From Fulvimonas sp. R45 (GTDB lineage: Bacteria; Pseudomonadota; Gammaproteobacteria; Xanthomonadales; Rhodanobacteraceae), in the NCBI RefSeq assembly GCF_030504985.1, contig NZ_JASERU010000002.1:124001-188000 (forward strand): a stretch of 64,000 bases of DNA. The letters run 5' to 3'. Of this stretch, positions 18,935 to 27,526 are shown one piece after another (within the stretch, counting starts at the first letter, position 1; the number at the start of each line of letters is the position of its first letter). The translations under genes were made by a program, and so were the position numbers. The notes under the pieces are model-generated. The model was not told the DNA's origin, did not search any database, and was given only the letters and a program-made list of their open reading frames with translations.

Positions 18935-19948
18935 ATGGCTTCAACATCGAACCCCCGCATCGCTGTCGTCATCCCGTGTTACCGAGTGAGTGCCCACGTG
19001 CTCGACCTGATCAGCCGGATCGGTCCCGAAGTGGGCTGGATCATCGCCGTCGATGATGCCTGCCCCGAGCACAGTGGCGAATTGATCAGGCAGCATTGCA
19101 AGGATCCGCGGGTAACGGTGCTGCGGCATCCGGAGAACCTCGGTGTGGGCGGCGCCGTGATGACCGGCTACAAGGCGGCACGCGATCTGCCGGCAATGGC
19201 GGTGATCAAGCTCGACGGGGACGGCCAGATGGACCCGGCGCTGATTCCCAAGCTCGCAGGGCCGCTGCTGGCCGGGCGCGCCGACTACGCCAAGGGCAAC
19301 CGGTTCTACCGCGTGGGCGACGTTTCGCACATGCCCAAGGTGCGCCTGTTCGGCAACACGGTGCTTTCGTTCATGACCAAGCTTTCGTCCGGATACTGGC
19401 AGCTGTTCGACCCGACCAACGGCTATACGGCCATTCATCGCGCCCTTTTGGACGAATTGGATTTCGACCACATCGCCAGGCGGTATTTCTTCGAATCGGA
19501 CCTGCTGTACAACCTTAATCAGCTGCGTGCGGTCGTCGTGGAAATGCCGATGAGCGCGGTATATGCGAACGAGTCGTCGAGCCTGCGCCCGATGCGGATG
19601 ATAGGCCCCTTCCTCCGTGGGCATCTGCGCAATTTCTCGCGTCGGTTGCTTTACAGCTATTTCCTGCGCGGGTTTTCCGCGGCTTCGGTAGAGCTGGTCG
19701 TCGGGTTCCCGCTGTTGCTGTTCGGGATCGTATTTGGCATCTGGCGCTGGTGGGCTTCGATGGCCGGCCACATGCCTGCCACGGCCGGCACGGTCATGCT
19801 GGCCGCGCTGCCGATCATTCTGGGCACCCAGTTCCTGCTTTCGTGGTTGAACTTCGACGTGGCGGCCGAGCCGAGGCAGCCGATCAGCGTCGTGCTGGGA
19901 GGACACGCGCAGGGCGACATGGGTGCCGACCCGGGAGCAACCGAATAG
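18935..19948 (+). CDS. GT2 polyprenyl-phosphate glycosyltransferase (GtrB/DPM1-like)
   Basis: 337 residues. The N-terminal GT2 domain begins IAVVIPCYRVSAHVL and has the metal-binding KLDGDGQMDP, then FDPTNGYTAIHR. Two C-terminal hydrophobic helices (about 235-260 and 280-305) anchor it, as in GtrB and other polyprenyl-phosphate sugar synthases. Such enzymes charge undecaprenyl phosphate on the cytoplasmic face. It lies 1 bp after gtrA. With the GT-C enzyme upstream it makes a complete charge, flip and transfer set. The ATG at 18935 is used; earlier in-frame codons belong to the end of gtrA read in another frame. Confidence 0.85.
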   Translation: MASTSNPRIAVVIPCYRVSAHVLDLISRIGPEVGWIIAVDDACPEHSGELIRQHCKDPRVTVLRHPENLGVGGAVMTGYKAARDLPAMAVIKLDGDGQMDPALIPKLAGPLLAGRADYAKGNRFYRVGDVSHMPKVRLFGNTVLSFMTKLSSGYWQLFDPTNGYTAIHRALLDELDFDHIARRYFFESDLLYNLNQLRAVVVEMPMSAVYANESSSLRPMRMIGPFLRGHLRNFSRRLLYSYFLRGFSAASVELVVGFPLLLFGIVFGIWRWWASMAGHMPATAGTVMLAALPIILGTQFLLSWLNFDVAAEPRQPISVVLGGHAQGDMGADPGATE

Positions 19949-19974
19949 TGGGACAGCAGGCAGGAAATTCGACC

Positions 19975-21105
19975 ATGAGGAATCGCAAGCACGTCTTATG
20001 CATTGTCGGCACGCGTCCGGAAGGCATCAAGATGGCGCCGTTGATCAAGGTGCTCAAGCGCGAGCCGTGGGCACGGGTAACGGTGCTGGCCACGGCACAG
20101 CACCGCGACCTGCTCGACCAGGTGCTGGCCCTGTTCGACATCGAGCCGGATGTGGACCTGGACATCATGAAGCCCAACCAGTCGTTGCCTGAGCTCACGG
20201 CGCGACTGATCACTGCGCTGGATGGGACTTTCGCCGAATTGATGCCCGATATCGTGCTGGCTCAAGGCGATACCACCACCGTGATGACGGCCGCCCTCGT
20301 GGCATTCTATCGGAACATCCCGTTCGGACATGTGGAGGCCGGGCTTCGCACGCACGATCTCGGCAATCCTTTTCCGGAAGAAATGAACCGCATGGTGGCG
20401 GGCCACCTGTCCCGGTGGCACTTCGTGCCGACTGAACGTTCGCGAGGCAACCTGCTGCGCGAGGGTATTTCCGACAGCGCAATCCACGTCACCGGCAATA
20501 CGGTGATCGATGCATTGCTGGAAGTCGCAGAGCGCGAGCTGCCGCTGGATGTTCCGCTCGATCCATCGCGCCGGCTCGTGCTGGTGACCGCCCATCGTCG
20601 CGAGAACTTTGGCGAGCCGTTTCGTGCGGTGTGCCGCGCGATCCGCCAATTGGCAGATCGCTACGAAGATATCGAGGTGCTCTATCCCGTGCATCCGAAT
20701 CCGAACGTCCGAGCGACTGCACACGAACTGCTTGGCGATCATCCCCGCATCCGCCTGTGTCGTCCGCTCGACTATGCGCCGTTCGTGGAGGCGCAGAAGC
20801 GCGCGTACCTGATCCTCACCGATTCGGGTGGCGTCCAGGAAGAAGCGCCTGCGTTGGGCAAGCCCGTGCTGGTGCTGCGTGCCGAGACCGAACGTCCTGA
20901 AGCGGTGGATGAGGGAGTGGTGCGTCTGGTTGGTACTGATGAAGCGCGGATCGTGACCGAGGCTTCGCGCCTGCTCGATGATGCAGCTGCCTATCGTTCG
21001 ATGGCGCGTGGCGTCTCGCCTTACGGCGATGGGCTGGCGGCACGGCGCATCGTGGCTGTGTTGCGCGATGCCATGCAGCCCGAAGCAAATGCAGGTCTGT
21101 CCTGA
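19975..21105 (+). CDS. wecB: UDP-N-acetylglucosamine 2-epimerase (non-hydrolysing)
   Basis: 376 residues, the normal length for the non-hydrolysing family that interconverts UDP-GlcNAc and UDP-ManNAc in the cytosol. It begins VLCIVGTRPEGIKMAPLIK. The catalytic region includes QGDTTT, FGHVEAGLRT and NPFPEEMNR, with TAHRRENFG and LTDSGGVQEEAP in the second half, matching the acidic and His residues described for E. coli WecB. An AGGAAA site precedes the ATG. No wecC-like dehydrogenase is in the window, so ManNAc itself or a product made elsewhere is the likely sugar. It is probably the last gene of the wzm-started operon. Confidence 0.93.
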   Translation: MRNRKHVLCIVGTRPEGIKMAPLIKVLKREPWARVTVLATAQHRDLLDQVLALFDIEPDVDLDIMKPNQSLPELTARLITALDGTFAELMPDIVLAQGDTTTVMTAALVAFYRNIPFGHVEAGLRTHDLGNPFPEEMNRMVAGHLSRWHFVPTERSRGNLLREGISDSAIHVTGNTVIDALLEVAERELPLDVPLDPSRRLVLVTAHRRENFGEPFRAVCRAIRQLADRYEDIEVLYPVHPNPNVRATAHELLGDHPRIRLCRPLDYAPFVEAQKRAYLILTDSGGVQEEAPALGKPVLVLRAETERPEAVDEGVVRLVGTDEARIVTEASRLLDDAAAYRSMARGVSPYGDGLAARRIVAVLRDAMQPEANAGLS

Positions 21106-21188
21106 CTCCCGCGGGCGCTACCTGATTCGCGAACACCTGCGTCGGGCCTTATTGTAAGCTCGGCGCAAGCATCGAGTCGGGGAGCAGG

Positions 21189-22979
21189 ATGACATTACGG
21201 CATTTCGGCATCGTGAGTGCCCGGCAGGGTGCGGTCGCCGCAATAGCAATAGGCATCATGGCGCTGGCAAGTCTCACCTTGGTGTGGTGGCTGGACCAGG
21301 CATTACGTGTGATCCCTCTTGAGATCGGTTTGCTGTGGCGCAATGCGTTTCCGGTCTTCCTGCTCATGCTGCTGGTCTACGGCCTGAGTGGCCGCCCGCT
21401 TTTCACCCTGGTACTCACCGGCGGTCTCGTCCGGCTCGTATACGAAGTGAATGCCGTCAAGGAGCTCAATCTCAACGAGCCCCTGATGCCCGGCGACCTG
21501 GTGCTGTGGCGTCAGGTCCTGCACAACATGGGCTTCTTCGCGCACTACGCCGGCCATCGCCTCGTGCTTCTGCTGCTCGTGCTGCTCGCGTTCGTCGCGG
21601 TGCTTTGGGTGGTCTGGCGGATGGAGCGTCATTGGCCGAGGTTGCGCTGGGCCGGTCGCACGGCATGGGCAGCGTTGTCGCTGATCGTCCTCGTCTTCCT
21701 GTTCCAGGGGCGATACCCCTGGGCCTCCGCCTATGCGGACGGGTCGCTGCCCGGCTTCCAGCTGTGGGATCCGATCGACAGCGTGCAGCATGTCGGCTTC
21801 ATGGCGGGCCTGGTCCGTATGTCGCAAGGGATGCGCATCGTGACCCCCCAGGGCGATGAGGCGCTGGTCGCCCGGTTCGCGGCTCGGCACGCTGACGATC
21901 TGAAGTCGCGCATGATGCGTCAGGTGCCGGCCGAATTGCCGGATATCGTGGTGGTGCAGAGCGAGGCGTTCTTCGATCCAGGCGTGATGAAGGGCATCGA
22001 TTACGGCGAGTTCACACCGAACTTCGAACGACTCGCGGCTACCGGCATCACCGGTAGTCTCACCACGCCGACGTACGGTGGCGGCACTATCCGCACGGAA
22101 TTCGAAACACTCACCGGTTATCCGATCCAGGCGTTTCCGTCGGTGGTGTATCCCTACTACGGACTGGCTGCCGCCTGGATGCCAAGTGTTCCCCGGCGGT
22201 TGGCGGCGCTGGGTTACTCGACTGTCTTATTTCACCCGTTCCGGGGCAGCTTCTGGAACCGCCGCCAGGTAATGCCGGAGCTTGGTTTCCAGCACGCCTA
22301 CTACTTGCGCTCCTTCGCCGGCGCCGCACATGCCGGCGAGTTTGTCTCCGACCATGCGTTGTTCGATCATGTGCTGGCGCACCTGGATGATGCCGGGCGG
22401 GGACCGCACTATGCGATGGTGATCACGATGGAGAACCACGGGCCGTGGGACTCCGACCCCGGCACGCTGGCGAACGTGCTGGGCGCCCACCCGCTGCCGC
22501 GCGGCTTATCGGCAGCCGGCACCGAGGAACTGACCTACTACCTCACGCACCTAGTCAATGGCGATGACGCACTGAAGGACTTCGCCGAACGCCTGCTCGC
22601 TCGCCCCCGTTGGACGGTGCTTTTGTTCTATGGCGACCATCTGCCGGCATTGCCGCATGCGTTTGCCGATCTCGGCTTCGACGACAATGGCACGAATGTG
22701 ACGCAACACACCCGTTACCTGCTGGTGTCCAACCGCCCGCTCACTCCGCGCAAGTTAAACCTCAGCGCCTACGAGCTGCCGGCCTTGCTATTCGATACGA
22801 TCGGTTTTCCGGAGGACGGCTATCTATCACTCGACTCGGTCGTGCGCCAGGTCTGGGCTGAGGATCACTACCGGCACGGCGCTGATTACGGTCAGATACA
22901 GTTCAATGCGGCGCAGCTGGAAGTAGCTTGTCGACACAAGCTGGATGCCGCCGGAAAATGCGCGGACAGCCCTGACTGA
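21189..22979 (+). CDS. LTA synthase/OpgB-like phosphoglycerol transferase (copy 1)
   Basis: 596 residues. Five hydrophobic helices lie in the first 175, then an extracytoplasmic alkaline-phosphatase/sulfatase-fold domain. Metal and nucleophile residues are visible: Glu259 in VVQSEAFFD, Thr300 in GGGTIRTEFE and Asp482-His483 in FYGDHLP, equivalent to the Glu, Thr, Asp and His of LtaS. NHGPW and the YLTHLVNGDDALKDF block also fit. Members move phosphoglycerol or related phosphoalcohol groups from lipids onto glycans. In a Gram-negative island this suggests decoration of the surface polysaccharide or periplasmic glucans. It has its own start 83 bp after the epimerase gene and faces the second copy tail to tail. 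Confidence 0.85.
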   Translation: MTLRHFGIVSARQGAVAAIAIGIMALASLTLVWWLDQALRVIPLEIGLLWRNAFPVFLLMLLVYGLSGRPLFTLVLTGGLVRLVYEVNAVKELNLNEPLMPGDLVLWRQVLHNMGFFAHYAGHRLVLLLLVLLAFVAVLWVVWRMERHWPRLRWAGRTAWAALSLIVLVFLFQGRYPWASAYADGSLPGFQLWDPIDSVQHVGFMAGLVRMSQGMRIVTPQGDEALVARFAARHADDLKSRMMRQVPAELPDIVVVQSEAFFDPGVMKGIDYGEFTPNFERLAATGITGSLTTPTYGGGTIRTEFETLTGYPIQAFPSVVYPYYGLAAAWMPSVPRRLAALGYSTVLFHPFRGSFWNRRQVMPELGFQHAYYLRSFAGAAHAGEFVSDHALFDHVLAHLDDAGRGPHYAMVITMENHGPWDSDPGTLANVLGAHPLPRGLSAAGTEELTYYLTHLVNGDDALKDFAERLLARPRWTVLLFYGDHLPALPHAFADLGFDDNGTNVTQHTRYLLVSNRPLTPRKLNLSAYELPALLFDTIGFPEDGYLSLDSVVRQVWAEDHYRHGADYGQIQFNAAQLEVACRHKLDAAGKCADSPD

Positions 22980-23019
22980 GGGCGCGCGCTTTTTCGTCAT
23001 CGCGAGAACTGCCAACAGG

Positions 23020-23400
23020 CTATTTGAGGCAACTGGCGCTTCCGATGTGCAACTCGGCCAGTTCGCGCTTGCCGCTTTCATCGGTCAGGATGATCGCCGT
23101 GCCCGGCACGACCCAGTTTCCGGTCATGGCGGAGCCGGTCGGGCCTTGTTCGGTCCACAGCGTGGTATGGTCCTCGCCCTCGCCAAAGGAATCCGGATTG
23201 CGCACCCACAGTTTGATCGGCTTGCCTGCGGTGGCCTTGTAGGCGTCCCACTTCACGGTGACGGTGGCAGGGTGGTTCACGCCGGCACATCGTTGAACCT
23301 CGGCAGGCACTGCACTCAGTTCGGCGCGGCCGCAGCCTACAAGTGTCAGCGCGAAGGCGGAAAGGGCAAGCGATCGGTACATGGTCTGGTTCCGGTGCAT
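23020..23400 (-). CDS. Small putative lipoprotein coupled to LtaS-like copy 2
   Basis: 126 residues, or 120 if the second Met (23382) is used; that start gives the cleaner signal, MYRSLALSAFALTLVGCG. LVGC is a lipobox. The mature part of about 100 residues has no family I recognise. It is beta-rich in appearance, with VTVKWDAYKATAGKPIKLWVRN and WVVPGTAIILTDES, and has two further Cys (QRC and SASC) that could form a disulfide. The ATG at 23400 directly follows the upstream stop at 23401, so it is transcribed, and probably translated, with the LtaS-like gene. A role as a periplasmic partner is inference. Confidence 0.7.
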   Translation of the reverse strand: MHRNQTMYRSLALSAFALTLVGCGRAELSAVPAEVQRCAGVNHPATVTVKWDAYKATAGKPIKLWVRNPDSFGEGEDHTTLWTEQGPTGSAMTGNWVVPGTAIILTDESGKRELAELHIGSASCLK

Positions 23401-25113
23401 TCAGTGCAATTCATGCAATTGACCGAAGATCCACGCGTAGTAGGATTCGGTCAGTGTATGGTCCGCGCAATCCTCGTACAGCCCATGGCAGCGGTCACGG
23501 AAGCTGGTCAGCGCGGAGAAATAGGGATCCTTGGGCAGACTTGCGGCTTCCAGCACCATGCTCGGCAGATAGGCGATGTCGAGCATGGGATAGCTTGGCA
23601 GCGGTGGCGTGGCGAAGTTGGTCTTGACCATGTAGTAGGTGAGGTTGCTCTTGTAAGGCTCCAGGCCTGTGGGCAGGGAGCGCTTCATCTGTCGGATCAG
23701 GCCGCTGAATGAAGGCTGGTGGTCGCCGAAATGCAGCAGTACGGTGGGGTCCGGGCGATCCAGGAAGTCGTGCTCCAGCTGCCGCATGCCTTCATCCGAG
23801 TCGTGCAGGCGCGAGAGGTAGGTGTCCAGGTTCAGCGCCTGGTCGGCAGGCAAACCATGGATCAGACCCTGGTTGAAGGGCGCGGGCAGTGACGACAGGG
23901 GCTTGGTGTCATGCGGGCCGTGCTGTTCAAGGGTCAGTACCATGATGAATACGGGTTGGCCCGGCTTGTGCACTTTGTCATAGACACGCTTTGCCGCGGC
24001 AAACAGCTGCGCATCGCTGGTATGCCACATCTGCAGGCCCAGGTCGTGGACGTCGTAGAACTGGTCGAAGCCGTATGACTGGTAGGCGTTGCGCGCATTG
24101 ATGAAGTTGCCGCCAGTCGGATAGATAACCACCGTGAGATAGCCGAGTCGGCGCAGCAGCATCGGCAGGGTATCGTGCGTGCGCGGAGCCAGCACGTAAG
24201 GGGCGTACATGCCGGCAGGCCCGAAAATGTCCTGTGGCATGCCGGTCAGCGCCGCGAATTCGCTGACCCAGGTGCCTCCGCCGAAGGTATGCGTACGCAG
24301 GAAGCCATGCCCGCGGGTCCGTGCATCCGGCTCGAACATCGCCACGCGACATTGCGGGATGTCGCACCCGGCGAAGATCGACGGATCGAAGGTGCTTTCT
24401 TCCAGCACCTGCACGATGTCGGGGTAAGGCCCCCGCGTCCCGCCGGTCGAGCGCGCGCTGGCGGCCCAGTTCCGTTCGGCGGTGGCGGCATCGCTCATCG
24501 GCGGCATATGGATCGCCGAATCACGGATCGTGATGAAGAAATTCGTCAGGTGTGCCTGGTCGGAAAGCTTGTTCCAAAGGCCTTTTTCGTAGATGGCCTT
24601 GAACGGGCCGCCTGGCAGCAGGCAGATCCAGAAGGCCAGTGCGCATGCCACGGCGCCGGCCACGCGCAAGCTTGTGCGCGACCAGCCGCGTAGGCGCGGA
24701 AACAGGGAATAATCGGCCCGCCAGACGAACACCACCAGCAGCGGCACAAGAATGCACGCCGCCACACCCAGCCGCAGCAGATGGGGGTAATGTTCCAGCG
24801 TCTCCATCAGGCTGGTGCGCGCGAAGTAGACGAAGTCGGCCGGCATCAGCGGCGATTCGAGGTAGCGCAACTTGGTGGACGAAATGAACTTCAGCAGCAG
24901 GAACGAGCCGCCACCCAGCAGCAGCGCCGTGGCCGGTCGCCCGAGGGCGAACAGCAGCAGCCCGGTGATGCAGGCGAGCAGGGTGAAGACAAAACCCTTT
25001 TCCAGGGCTTCCGGTTCTCGCAGTGCGGCGACGGCGACGGCACAAATGAATACAAGGATGGCGCAGGACAACAGGGCAGCACGACCAAGGACGCGATACA
25101 GGTGCGATTTCAT
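23401..25113 (-). CDS. LTA synthase/OpgB-like phosphoglycerol transferase (copy 2)
   Basis: 570 residues with the same plan as the gene at 21189: about five N-terminal helices, then a sulfatase-fold domain. Glu239 in QVLEESTFDPS, Thr281 in GGGTWVSEF and Asp464-His465 in HFGDHQPSF are the expected metal and nucleophile positions. The N-terminal block LESPLMPADFVYF parallels LNEPLMPGDLVLW of copy 1. The two are clearly paralogous but divergent. The start at 25113 follows GGAAGGATCC, a strong ribosome-binding site; an ATG 27 bp upstream is less likely. It heads a two-gene unit with the small lipoprotein. Confidence 0.85.
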   Translation of the reverse strand: MKSHLYRVLGRAALLSCAILVFICAVAVAALREPEALEKGFVFTLLACITGLLLFALGRPATALLLGGGSFLLLKFISSTKLRYLESPLMPADFVYFARTSLMETLEHYPHLLRLGVAACILVPLLVVFVWRADYSLFPRLRGWSRTSLRVAGAVACALAFWICLLPGGPFKAIYEKGLWNKLSDQAHLTNFFITIRDSAIHMPPMSDAATAERNWAASARSTGGTRGPYPDIVQVLEESTFDPSIFAGCDIPQCRVAMFEPDARTRGHGFLRTHTFGGGTWVSEFAALTGMPQDIFGPAGMYAPYVLAPRTHDTLPMLLRRLGYLTVVIYPTGGNFINARNAYQSYGFDQFYDVHDLGLQMWHTSDAQLFAAAKRVYDKVHKPGQPVFIMVLTLEQHGPHDTKPLSSLPAPFNQGLIHGLPADQALNLDTYLSRLHDSDEGMRQLEHDFLDRPDPTVLLHFGDHQPSFSGLIRQMKRSLPTGLEPYKSNLTYYMVKTNFATPPLPSYPMLDIAYLPSMVLEAASLPKDPYFSALTSFRDRCHGLYEDCADHTLTESYYAWIFGQLHELH

Positions 25114-25334
25114 GGATCCTTCCGGGGTTGCGAACAGCATCGGGGCTCGGGAAGCAGCGTCATGCGGCCCCGATGTGTGCCTTGGCCCTCGTCCGACCCG
25201 CCCCCTACAGGCTTGGATCCATCGCGATCCGGTCCGATTTAGACTTGCAGCAGCATGGCGCGGTGGAGTTTATGCCACTATTCCTTGTCGAAAGCCAGAT
25301 CCACCCACCGCAGAGATATGCCGGAGAATTGATC

Positions 25335-25964
25335 ATGGGTGATATCGAGCTGGGGCAGGCCTTGCCCTCGCAGACGCAATGGTTCACATTCTTCCTGCAA
25401 TGGTTGAGGCACCCGCGCAGCATGGCGTCGGTGGCACCTTCCGGCCGCCAATTGGGCGAGCTGATGGCGAGGGCGCTACCCGATCGTGCGAGGTATGTCG
25501 TCGAGCTGGGAGCCGGTACCGGGGCGATCACCGAAGCATTGATGCGGCATGGCATCTCGCCCCGGCATTTGATGGCCGTGGAGATGAACCCGGTATTGCA
25601 TGGCTGTCTGGCGCGTCGCTTTCCCGAGTTGCATCTGGTCCGCGGCGACGCGCGCGATCTGGTCGGACTGATTGCGGAAAGCGAGGTGTTTGCCGGTGGG
25701 AAGGTGGATGCCGTGCTGAGCAGCCTGGGTTTGTTGACCATGTCGGCGGAACTGCAACAGGATATTCTCGCCGCGGCCTTCGACGTGCTGCACCCGAATG
25801 GTGTCTTCGTGCAATACACCTATGGGTGGCGCAATCCCTTGAAAAAGCATGTGCGCCACCAATTGGGCTTGCGCTGCGTATTCGCCGGCATGGCTTGGCG
25901 AAACCTGCCGCCAGCGCGGATGTTCGTTTATTGCAGGGGCGGCGGTGACACGCGCGAGATGTAG
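25335..25964 (+). CDS. SAM-dependent methyltransferase, PmtA-like
   Basis: 209 residues. Class I methyltransferase fold with YVVELGAGTGAITEALM as motif I, MAVEMNPVLHGCLARRFP as motif II and VDAVLSSLGLLTMS as the post-I/II region. It has no transmembrane segment. The overall pattern resembles the Rhodobacter-type phospholipid N-methyltransferase PmtA and KsgA-like enzymes; the acceptor here is unknown. The ATG at 25335 is preceded by GGAG, and a longer upstream reading lacks conserved sequence. It is divergent from LtaS-like copy 2 across about 220 bp. A lipid or a sugar phosphate may be methylated. Confidence 0.7.
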   Translation: MGDIELGQALPSQTQWFTFFLQWLRHPRSMASVAPSGRQLGELMARALPDRARYVVELGAGTGAITEALMRHGISPRHLMAVEMNPVLHGCLARRFPELHLVRGDARDLVGLIAESEVFAGGKVDAVLSSLGLLTMSAELQQDILAAAFDVLHPNGVFVQYTYGWRNPLKKHVRHQLGLRCVFAGMAWRNLPPARMFVYCRGGGDTREM

Positions 25965-26147
25965 CCGCCACGGCCCGGCATGAATGGCCATGGCGGCATT
26001 TCCCGATGAAACGATTTCGAACATGGTGCGACCGGCCCCGGACGGGTCGGGCTGCATCCGGCGTCAGCCATGGCACGCAGACAAGCGGCGCAATGGCTGC
26101 AGTATGCGGCAGGCAACGGAATGGCCAGTCCGGAATGGAGCAATAGC

Positions 26148-27446
26148 GTGCGTATACTGTTGATCGCCTACGACTATCCGCCGTTGGCCTCGCCGCAATC
26201 GATACGCTGGCATTACCTCACGCGCGAACTGGCGCGGCAGGGGGCCGAAGTACATGTGCTCGCGCCAGCGCTGCCGGATTCCGGTACCGCGCTTGCCGTA
26301 CCAGCAGGGGTATCGGTCCATCGTTGCTCCGCCGGTGGATTGGCCGGCTGGCTGGCACGCCGCAGGCGCGCGCGCTCCATGCTTCGGCCTGACGCGACTG
26401 CCACGGGAGCGGTCATGCCGCCCGCTCGGCCGGTGCCCTCGCTGAACTGGAAAGGGCGCCTGCACCAGCGGCTGAACACATTGATCGGGCTGTGGTGCTA
26501 TCCGGACAGCCGCGGGCAATGGCGCCGGCCGGCCCGGGCCGCGCTGCGGACACTACTGGAACGGCTTCGACCAGACGTGGTGATCGGTTCCCACGAGCCG
26601 GCAGTGAGCCTGGAACTGGGGCTTGAAGCATCCGGCGGGGCCGTCTGGTTCGCGGACCTGGGCGATCCGGTGCTTGCGCCCTATACGCCGTGGCGTTGGC
26701 GTCGGCGTGCCGGGAAGCTTGAGGCGGAAGTCTGCGCGAGTGCCGCGGCAATCAGCGTGACGACGGCTCAGACACGCGAATTGTTGATCGCACGGCACGG
26801 CATTGCCCCGGAGCGCATCTTCGTGCTTCCGCAGGGTTATGACGATCGTGTCACTCATGCTGCGTGGAACCCGGGCCTTCCTGCTCTGGAACTGGGCGGT
26901 GAACTGAACCTGCTGTACACGGGACGCTTCTATCCGTTCCGTCGCCCGCTGGCCCTGCTTGAGGCCGTGCTGGCACAACCGCGAGTACGACTTGCAGTGG
27001 CCGCTCCCGAAGTGGCGCCTGAATATCTGGCATTCGCCGACCGAAGCGGTGGTCGCATCGTCTTTCTTGGCGAGCAGCCCCATGAATACGTGCTGGAGCT
27101 GCAGCGGCGATGCGATGTGCTGGTGAACATCGGGAACGCACTGGCGGCGCAGACCCCGGGCAAGCTGTTCGAATATCTGGGCAGTGGCAAGCCGATCCTG
27201 CACTGCTATTCGGAGGAAAGCGATCCGGCGAATGCGCTCGTCCGGACTTGGGGGCGTGGGTGGGTGTGCCGCAACGACCGTGCAGACATCGAGGCGTTTC
27301 TGGCCTCATTGCTGGCATCGCCGCGAGAGCGCTGCGCGGAACTGTCGCGTGACGGTGATGCGGCGGCGGAGTATGGCTGGTCGATGCTTGCGTGGCGACT
27401 GCTGCAACGGTGCGGTCAATGGGTCGGAGACCGCCATCGCGCCTGA
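26148..27446 (+). CDS. GT4-family glycosyltransferase
   Basis: About 432 residues with a GT-B fold. The N-terminus reads ILLIAYDYPPLASPQSIRW, a common start of WcaI/PimA-like transferases, with the acceptor domain to about residue 190. NLLYTGRFYPFRRPLALLEAV opens the donor domain, and PGKLFEYLGSGKPIL is the E-x7-E type nucleotide-sugar motif. I place the start at the GTG at 26148 because GGAG lies 7 bp upstream; an ATG at 26121 is the alternative. It is the last island gene before etfA, which is convergent. The sugar donor is unknown. Confidence 0.8.
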   Translation: MRILLIAYDYPPLASPQSIRWHYLTRELARQGAEVHVLAPALPDSGTALAVPAGVSVHRCSAGGLAGWLARRRRARSMLRPDATATGAVMPPARPVPSLNWKGRLHQRLNTLIGLWCYPDSRGQWRRPARAALRTLLERLRPDVVIGSHEPAVSLELGLEASGGAVWFADLGDPVLAPYTPWRWRRRAGKLEAEVCASAAAISVTTAQTRELLIARHGIAPERIFVLPQGYDDRVTHAAWNPGLPALELGGELNLLYTGRFYPFRRPLALLEAVLAQPRVRLAVAAPEVAPEYLAFADRSGGRIVFLGEQPHEYVLELQRRCDVLVNIGNALAAQTPGKLFEYLGSGKPILHCYSEESDPANALVRTWGRGWVCRNDRADIEAFLASLLASPRERCAELSRDGDAAAEYGWSMLAWRLLQRCGQWVGDRHRA

Positions 27447-27472
27447 CGTCCCGGCACCTGGAATGGTTGCCT

Positions 27473-27515
27473 GACGACAAGAGGCCGCGCCGTTGAACGG
27501 CCCCTTGGTCGTCGT
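27473..27515. terminator. Imperfect bidirectional hairpin between GT4 gene and etfA
   Basis: GACGAC...AGGCCG pairs with CGGCC...GTCGTC around a short loop, with a few mismatches. It lies in the 80-bp gap between two converging genes. Confidence 0.5.
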
Positions 27516-27526
27516 GGCGCAGGCAC

